Shown piece after piece: positions 49,262 through 54,162 of a stretch of 54,162 nt of DNA. The notes under the pieces were generated by a model. The model was given only the letters and a program-made list of their open reading frames with translations. It had not been told where the DNA came from and searched no databases. The translations under genes and the position numbers were made by a program. This stretch comes from Prevotella sp. (lineage in GTDB: Bacteria > Bacteroidota > Bacteroidia > Bacteroidales > Bacteroidaceae), in NCBI GenBank assembly GCA_017471465.1, contig JAFUTI010000040.1, forward strand, positions 1-54,162, in the 5' to 3' direction. Within the stretch, counting starts at the first letter, position 1. Each line of letters starts with the position of its first letter.

Positions 49262-51232
49262 GTCAAGGTCGGTCTGTGAAGGGCCGTCAATCTGCTGCAG
49301 GCCGCTGCCAACAGTGCTGCGGTCGAAGTAGCGTGTATAGCCAAGTTTGGCTGTCAGCGACAGGCTGCGGCCAATGCTGACCTGTGCCAACAGATGCAGG
49401 CGAAGACCTTCGCCGTAGTAGGCGGGAAACGAGAAGCTATAGAGCGGGCCGCGCTCGTAGACGTAAAGGCGGCTGTCGTAGTCTGTCGTACGGAAATAGC
49501 CAGCACCCGTCGCCAGCTTGAAGGTGTCCCACTGGCCACTGACGGCCTCACTAAGCATATAGCCCCAGTGACGTTCTCCACTGGCGTCTGTGACAACGGC
49601 GTCAGCTTGTGTGGTACTGCTGAAACGGCCCAGGTCACGCCTTGTGAAGCTCAGTCTCCCACGGTGCTCGGTCTGATTGTCCAAGGCCGTTTTCGCTTCA
49701 TTGTCTTTTTGCCGGAGATGCAGGCGGTAGCGGCCCGTCAGGCTCCATCGCTGGCGGCTGTATGTTGCCGTCAACAGATTGTCCCATGCCCGTGACGACT
49801 GCGACACCTGATAGCGAGCCCACGGGAAGTAGGCATAGTCAGTATAGGCCTGCAACTTCAGGGCGGGAGACGGACACCACGTCAGTCCGAGGTAGACGCC
49901 GCTCTCGTTCTGTACCCTGCCGCCCTCACTCAGCGAACGGGCATAGAGGGCTGTATAGCGATAACTGTAGAAGCGCTGCAGGGCCATCACGCTGACGTCG
50001 CCGTTTAGCGCCACGCTGACACTGTTGACAGTAGCCAGGGCACCGTCACGATTTACTGCCGTCTCACCGCTGAGATTGAAGCGATGGTGGAGATAGCCGT
50101 AGTCGACACTGGCGTTCAGGAAGTCATTACCCTGCGCATAGTAGCGGCGGTAGAGGGTGGCTGTCTGCGGCTGCAGGTCACGGTCGAAATGGGTATAGAC
50201 AGCGGTAGCACCGGCATGAAACGCACCGCTACGGTAGAGGAGGCGGGTGCCGGCATCGATGGCGTGGGTATTGTCCTTCTTGCTCATCTCTGTCTCCGTG
50301 CGGTGGTAGCCGTCGGTAAGCAGGGTTGCCGCCGTGCCGTCATCATTAAGGGTGGCATCCTGCTGTCGGTAGGAGGCAAAGACCGTCAGCTGCCAGCTTG
50401 ACGACAACCTGGCAGTGGCTGCAGCGCCCCGGAAACAGCCTGTCTGCGAACGTGAGGCATGCGGACGCACGGTATTCGTACTGCGTCCCAACTGCTGGAG
50501 CACAAACAGTTTACCCATCCCAAAGCTGTTGTTGAGAACGAGTCCCATACCGGCCGACAGCTTATACTTGCCGACGACAAGGTTCTCGATGGACTTCAGG
50601 TGTTTCAGCTGTAAGTAGTAGGAGTAGAAGTCATAGCCGGCCTTGTTGCGGTTGGCGAAGAAGGGCTCCCCGGCATCCTGCGAGAAGACCACGCCCAGCT
50701 TCACGTGGTCGAGAGATGTCAGCTGGTAGCGTCCCCAGTGACGATAGGGAGGACCTAGGTAGCCATTACGGTCGCCCTCGCGCTCATAGAACGGCAGGCG
50801 GACATTGCCCATCAGTTCATGACGGCCATAGCTCAGGATATCGTTCAGACTAGGGAATGACGGCTCTTGACGGTCATCGTCGACATAGGTAAAGTATTGG
50901 AGCAGCTCCACTTGGGCATAGTCAAGCGCCTTGATCATTCGCAGTTCGCTCAGCGACTTCATAGGACCATATTGGTACAGGTATTCCATGATACCCTCTA
51001 CCTGTTGCGCCGAGAGGAAAGGTAACTGCTCCAGTTCCTCACGGGTAACAGTGTTCAGGTCAAGTGGCTGCTGCTCCAGCTCGCACAACAGCGAGTAGGT
51101 GTCTTCCCACGTCGCTGCCTCAGCATCGTCGGCCGTCAGCACCTGGGCCAGCAGAGGTTCCCACGCGTGCTGTTCCTGCCCCGCAGTACTCAGGGCCGTC
51201 AGCAGTAACACAACCGTCAACAGTGCTTTCAT
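49238..51232 (-). CDS. Helix-hairpin-helix plus outer-membrane beta-barrel protein
   Basis: 664 residues, signal peptide cleaved near STAGQ. Residues ~55-115 hold two ComEA-like helix-hairpin-helix units (LDLNTVTREELEQLPFLSAQQVEGI; MKSLSELRMIKALDYAQVELL). From about 140 on the alternating pattern with many Tyr/Arg (GRYQLTSLDHVKLGVVF, LKLGYTRYFDRS) and a terminal WKF suggests an outer-membrane barrel. This combination is common but uncharacterised in Bacteroidota. The -7 box TACTTTTG (complement of 51237-51244) is four bases from ATG. Confidence 0.8.
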   Translation of the reverse strand: MKALLTVVLLLTALSTAGQEQHAWEPLLAQVLTADDAEAATWEDTYSLLCELEQQPLDLNTVTREELEQLPFLSAQQVEGIMEYLYQYGPMKSLSELRMIKALDYAQVELLQYFTYVDDDRQEPSFPSLNDILSYGRHELMGNVRLPFYEREGDRNGYLGPPYRHWGRYQLTSLDHVKLGVVFSQDAGEPFFANRNKAGYDFYSYYLQLKHLKSIENLVVGKYKLSAGMGLVLNNSFGMGKLFVLQQLGRSTNTVRPHASRSQTGCFRGAAATARLSSSWQLTVFASYRQQDATLNDDGTAATLLTDGYHRTETEMSKKDNTHAIDAGTRLLYRSGAFHAGATAVYTHFDRDLQPQTATLYRRYYAQGNDFLNASVDYGYLHHRFNLSGETAVNRDGALATVNSVSVALNGDVSVMALQRFYSYRYTALYARSLSEGGRVQNESGVYLGLTWCPSPALKLQAYTDYAYFPWARYQVSQSSRAWDNLLTATYSRQRWSLTGRYRLHLRQKDNEAKTALDNQTEHRGRLSFTRRDLGRFSSTTQADAVVTDASGERHWGYMLSEAVSGQWDTFKLATGAGYFRTTDYDSRLYVYERGPLYSFSFPAYYGEGLRLHLLAQVSIGRSLSLTAKLGYTRYFDRSTVGSGLQQIDGPSQTDLDLQARWKF

Positions 51233-51236
51233 AATG

Positions 51237-51297
51237 CAAAAGTACGAAAAAAAAACTTATTTTGCACCACACCTTTCTTATTTATTTCGTAACTTTG
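51237..51297. promoter_or_regulatory. Divergent promoters HHH-barrel gene / DUF4294 gene
   Basis: Minus-strand TACTTTTG (complement of 51237-51244) and plus-strand TAACTTTG (51290-51297), 45 bases apart like the pairs at 5464 and 45275, but here without TTATGAA repeats. Both genes have leaders of eight bases or fewer after the box. Confidence 0.65.
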
Positions 51298-51305
51298 CAG
51301 CCACA

Positions 51306-51914
51306 ATGAGACATTTCCTGATATTAGCGATGCTGACGTGTGTCGTTGGGACGATGGCACAGGAGACGACGCCGGACAGCGGCGCCCCTACCTTCGTGCC
51401 CACGGTGAAGGTGAGCAAGGTAGTGGTTGACGGCGACAGCATCCAGTACATGGAAATGTCGAATGTCTATGTCTATCCGCAGATAACGTTCGGAAGCAAG
51501 CGCCAGCAAGCCTCTTATATGCGACTGGTCACCAATGTGAAGAAGACGCTGCCACTGGCCAAGGAAGTACGGCAGATCCTGATTGAGACGGCAGAATACT
51601 TAGAGACCCTTCCCAACAAGAAAGCGAAGGACGAACACATGAAACGTGTGGAGCAGAGCGTCTTCCGCGAGTACAAGCCGAAGATGAAGAAGCTGACGTA
51701 CTCGCAAGGCAAACTGCTCATCAAGCTCATCAATCGCGAATGTAACTCGACAAGCTACGAAGCCATCCAGGCTTTTATGGGTCCGCTGCGGGCCGGCTTC
51801 TGGCAGGCTTTTGCCTGGGCCTTCGGTGCCTCACTGAAGAAAGAGTACGACCCCGACGGCACTGACCGTCTGACGGAGCGCGTCGTGCTGATGGTGGAAG
51901 CGGGTCAGCTTTGA
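51306..51914 (+). CDS. DUF4294 family protein
   Basis: 202 residues from ATG 51306, signal peptide cleaved near TMAQ. The motif VYPQITFGSKRQQASYMRLVTNVKKTLPLAKEVRQ and the ending FGASLKKEYDPDGTDRLTERVV match DUF4294 as I know it from Bacteroidota (an exported family of unknown function). A longer frame to 51099 overlaps the divergent gene and its promoter and is rejected. It ends 8 bases before the convergent M28 gene. Confidence 0.82.
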   Translation: MRHFLILAMLTCVVGTMAQETTPDSGAPTFVPTVKVSKVVVDGDSIQYMEMSNVYVYPQITFGSKRQQASYMRLVTNVKKTLPLAKEVRQILIETAEYLETLPNKKAKDEHMKRVEQSVFREYKPKMKKLTYSQGKLLIKLINRECNSTSYEAIQAFMGPLRAGFWQAFAWAFGASLKKEYDPDGTDRLTERVVLMVEAGQL

Positions 51915-51922
51915 CTGTTGGT

Positions 51923-52909
51923 TTAATTCTCTGAGAACAGCACCTGGACGATGGTCTGTCCTACAGCCTGCAACGTATTCTTGTCGATATGCTGCATATC
52001 GTCGCTGACGGTGTGCCACGTCGGCCCGAAGGAGCTTGCTTCGCAGTCGGGGTAATAGGGTATGATGTCGATACAGGGAATCTTGGCGTTCTGGTTGACA
52101 GGCAGATGGTCGTCGGTGATGCCCCCGCCCTCGTCCTTAGGGAAATAGCTGCTGTAGCCGACAGCCTCGGCGGCACGCCAGACCTTGCCGACAACATCTG
52201 GTGCATAATACTTCGACATCTGCTCCTGATAGAAGCGGGCACCCTGACCGCCAACCATATCAAGCAGAATACCATAGCGAGCAGTATAGCCGTCGCGATG
52301 CAGGTGCGTGCTCCAGTACTGTGCCCCCAGTGCCCATGTGTCGCCGTCGTTACCATCGCTGTCAGCCCATTGCGGCGTTCCCCAGTCCTCGGCATCGAAA
52401 CAGACGAAGTCGACACCAACGGCAAGGCTGTCTGTCTGCAACAGACGTGCTATCTCAAGCATGACGGCCACGCCTGACGCGCCATCGTTGGCTGCCATAA
52501 CAGGCTTGCGGTGGTTAGCCTCGTCGGGATCATTATCGGCCCAAGGACGGCTGTCCCAATGGGCACAGAGCAGGATACGCTCCTGCTGCTCCGGTCTGTA
52601 AGAAGCAATGATATTGGTGCTTTTCAGCAGCGTGCCGTCATAGCCACGCAGACCGGCCTGCTGCTGTATGACCTCCAGACCATACTGGCGGAAACGCCCG
52701 GCTATCCAAGCGCCGCAACGCTCATGCGCCTCGCTGTTCATCGTCCGAGGTCCGAAGTCGCACTGCTGCTGACAGAACCAATAGGCGGTATCAGCCATAA
52801 ACGCCGGTCCCACAGGCTCCACGGCTGCCGTTGTCTCCACGGCACTTTTCTTTGTATTGCCGCAGGCTGCCAACAGCACGACGGTCAATGCTATCAATAG
52901 TCGGTTCAT
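51923..52909 (-). CDS. M28 family peptidase / glutaminyl cyclase-like lipoprotein
   Basis: 328 residues, lipobox LAAC (Cys16). The metal-binding residues of the M28 fold are present in order: CAHWDSRPWAD, ANDGASGVAV, FDAEDWG, LLDMVGG and PTWHTVSDD. In Bacteroidota such proteins often act as periplasmic glutaminyl-peptide cyclotransferases, forming N-terminal pyroglutamate on exported proteins; aminopeptidase activity is the alternative. Its start overlaps the dipeptidase stop (ATGA), so the two are co-translated. Confidence 0.88.
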   Translation of the reverse strand: MNRLLIALTVVLLAACGNTKKSAVETTAAVEPVGPAFMADTAYWFCQQQCDFGPRTMNSEAHERCGAWIAGRFRQYGLEVIQQQAGLRGYDGTLLKSTNIIASYRPEQQERILLCAHWDSRPWADNDPDEANHRKPVMAANDGASGVAVMLEIARLLQTDSLAVGVDFVCFDAEDWGTPQWADSDGNDGDTWALGAQYWSTHLHRDGYTARYGILLDMVGGQGARFYQEQMSKYYAPDVVGKVWRAAEAVGYSSYFPKDEGGGITDDHLPVNQNAKIPCIDIIPYYPDCEASSFGPTWHTVSDDMQHIDKNTLQAVGQTIVQVLFSEN

Positions 52910-53970
52910 CGTTTGTCTTTTTGTATGTCTGACATCACACGCAGGAAATTGCCGCCCCAGATCTTGCGGATATCGTCCTCGGCATAGCGGCGGGAGAGCA
53001 GCTGGCGTGTAAACTGCAACAGCTCCGACGAATCGCGCAGACCACGGATGCCGCCATCGCCATCGAAGTCGGTGCCTAAGCCGACATGGTCGATGCCCAT
53101 GACCTGGATGGCATGTTCCAGATGCCGCATGGCGTCAAGAATGGTAGCCTCACCGTCGCTGACAAGGAATCCGTGATAGAGTGTCACCTGCATGACGCCA
53201 CCCTTGGCGGCCAGACGACGCATCTGCTCGTCAGTAAGATTTCGCGGATGGTCGCAAAGGGCGCGGCAGGAGGAATGGCTGCAGACGATAGGCGCCTGAC
53301 TGATGTCCAAGGCATCGTAGAACGACTTCTCGCCGGCATGACTCAGGTCGACCATCAGTCCCAAGCGGTTCATCTCGCCGATGACCTCGGCCCCGAAGTG
53401 ACTGACACCGCCGTGGGTGTTGTTGCCGCGGGCAGAGTCGCACAGGTCGTTGTCGCCATTATGGCAGAGGGTGATGTAGACCACGCCACGGCCGGCAAAG
53501 TGCCTGACATTCTGCAGGTTCCCGTCAAGTGCCAGACCGTTTTCAATACCCAGCATGATACTCTTGCGTCCCTGTCGCTTGTTCTCGTACAATTCCTCAG
53601 GTGTGCGGGCTATACTGATGTACCGGCTGTTCTGACTGACAATATCTTCTATCTTGTCGAAAATCAGATCGGCGTAGGCCGTCGGTGTCTGAACATCGAA
53701 GTCAACCTTGCTGGCGAAGGTCTCACCGGCTCCGGGTTGTGGAAGGTAACACACCATGATAGTAGCGTCCTGACGGCCTTCGGTCATCTTGTGAAGGTCG
53801 ACGAGGATGCGCGGGTCACGCTGGTCGAAGTGGATGTCCTGTGAAAACAGCATCGGTGTGTCACAATGGGTATCGAGTGTCAGCAGGCGGTCGTGCAGCC
53901 GCTGGGTCTGCCTGTAGGCAGCCGCCTCGTCGACAAGCCAGCGAAACAACGGCTGTCCGGCATCACCCAT
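52906..53970 (-). CDS. M19 membrane dipeptidase-like protein, fused to an upstream amidotransferase segment
   Basis: 354 residues from the internal ATG 53970. M19 zinc ligands are seen: DTHCDTPML (HxD), GIENGLAL (Glu), VDLSHAG and VCSHSS. It cleaves dipeptides. The frame continues upstream without a stop through a C26-type amidotransferase end (QWHPEC directly before this Met) to a TAA at 54148, so the native gene was probably a C26-M19 fusion, and this Met may not be the true start. There is no signal peptide at 53970. The M28 gene follows with ATGA overlap. Confidence 0.8.
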   Translation of the reverse strand: MGDAGQPLFRWLVDEAAAYRQTQRLHDRLLTLDTHCDTPMLFSQDIHFDQRDPRILVDLHKMTEGRQDATIMVCYLPQPGAGETFASKVDFDVQTPTAYADLIFDKIEDIVSQNSRYISIARTPEELYENKRQGRKSIMLGIENGLALDGNLQNVRHFAGRGVVYITLCHNGDNDLCDSARGNNTHGGVSHFGAEVIGEMNRLGLMVDLSHAGEKSFYDALDISQAPIVCSHSSCRALCDHPRNLTDEQMRRLAAKGGVMQVTLYHGFLVSDGEATILDAMRHLEHAIQVMGIDHVGLGTDFDGDGGIRGLRDSSELLQFTRQLLSRRYAEDDIRKIWGGNFLRVMSDIQKDKR

Positions 53971-54147
53971 ACACTCGGGATGCCACTGTACACCGACAAT
54001 ACTCTTGAACTCCGTACTCTCGATAGCCTCAACGATGCCGTCGGTGGCGGTCGCCGTGACACGGAAGCGGTCGCCGGGATTGCTGACGGCCTGATGATGG
54101 AAGGAGTTGACGTAAAGAGTGAAGAGTGAAGAGTGAAGAGTGAAAAA
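53971..54147 (-). pseudogene. C-terminal piece of a C26 (gamma-Glu-GABA hydrolase type) amidotransferase domain, in frame with M19
   Basis: In frame with the dipeptidase are VNSFHHQAVSNPGDRFRVTA and IVGVQWHPEC. These match the end of PuuD-like peptidase C26 domains and include the catalytic His and Glu (HPE). Immediately before VNSFHHQ the frame becomes FTLHSSLFTL, encoded by a 7-bp tandem repeat, and then meets TAA at 54148-54150. The nucleophilic Cys part lies beyond the window. Either the repeat has broken the gene or the upstream part reads in another frame. Confidence 0.65.
54116..54143. repeat. Four tandem copies of AGAGTGA
   Basis: Exact 7-mer repeats at 54116, 54123, 54130 and 54137 (minus strand TCACTCT). 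They interrupt the C26 domain coding sequence just before its VNSFHHQ motif and are followed by the in-frame stop. Confidence 0.85.
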
Positions 54148-54162
54148 TTAGCTAACGCTAAA

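Noticed and set aside
51099-51305. N-terminal extension of the DUF4294 protein
   Set aside because: It overlaps the opposite gene's start and the promoters; a good signal peptide begins at 51306.

Overview
The window looks like a chromosomal segment of a Prevotellaceae-type Bacteroidota (Prevotella/Segatella-like, gut or rumen). The grounds are TAnnTTTG-type -7 promoter boxes before most genes, paired SusC/SusD outer-membrane transport genes, many lipoprotein signals, PBP-AraC regulators resembling Bacteroides hybrid sensors, and lipid A/LOS genes. No rRNA, tRNA, CRISPR array or insertion-sequence transposase was seen.

Layout. (1) Positions 1-1010: the tail of an unknown gene, an AT-rich 0.7 kb stretch with a complex repeat element (six 21-bp units between inverted GAACCTACAC arms), and a truncated AbiEi/Fic-type N-terminal remnant ending in a perfect 22-bp palindrome. 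(2) 1016-5454: YccF membrane protein, uridine-kinase-like nucleoside kinase, Na/Pi cotransporter with PhoU-like tail, and the anaerobic RNR activase nrdG. (3) 5551-32299: a large fructan utilisation region. It has two modules, each made of a regulator, SusC, SusD and a DUF4960-like surface lipoprotein. It also has three GH32 fructanases of different architecture (LamG-GH32, lipoprotein GH32, DUF4980-GH32), one GH43, a DUF1573 protein, an MFS sugar importer and a PfkB fructokinase. (4) 32334-38798: nrdD (parted from nrdG by the fructan island), sufE, a U32 peptidase-family protein, a papain-like lipoprotein and cysS. (5) 38953-49261: a lipid A/LOS-core type locus with eight or nine glycosyltransferase, acyltransferase and phosphoesterase genes. 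(6) 49238-54162: an outer-membrane HHH protein, a DUF4294 protein, an M28 glutaminyl-cyclase-like lipoprotein, and an M19 dipeptidase fused to the end of a C26 amidotransferase domain.

How it works together: surface GH32 enzymes and DUF4960/SusD lipoproteins would capture and cut fructan, SusC would import oligosaccharides, periplasmic GH32 would release fructose, and the MFS protein and fructokinase would import and phosphorylate it. The two regulators are the most unusual part. Each is a periplasmic sugar-binding domain joined through one membrane helix directly to an AraC DNA-binding domain, with no histidine kinase or receiver. Both susC promoters, the LamG-GH32 promoter and the GH43/GH32 divergent promoter carry a shared motif around TGAACGAT, suggesting one regulon.

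A second theme is short tandem repeats (7-, 8-, 16- and 21-bp units) at gene boundaries, inside divergent promoters and, in at least two or three cases, inside coding sequence. All functional calls come from reading sequence and recalled family features; no database search was run.
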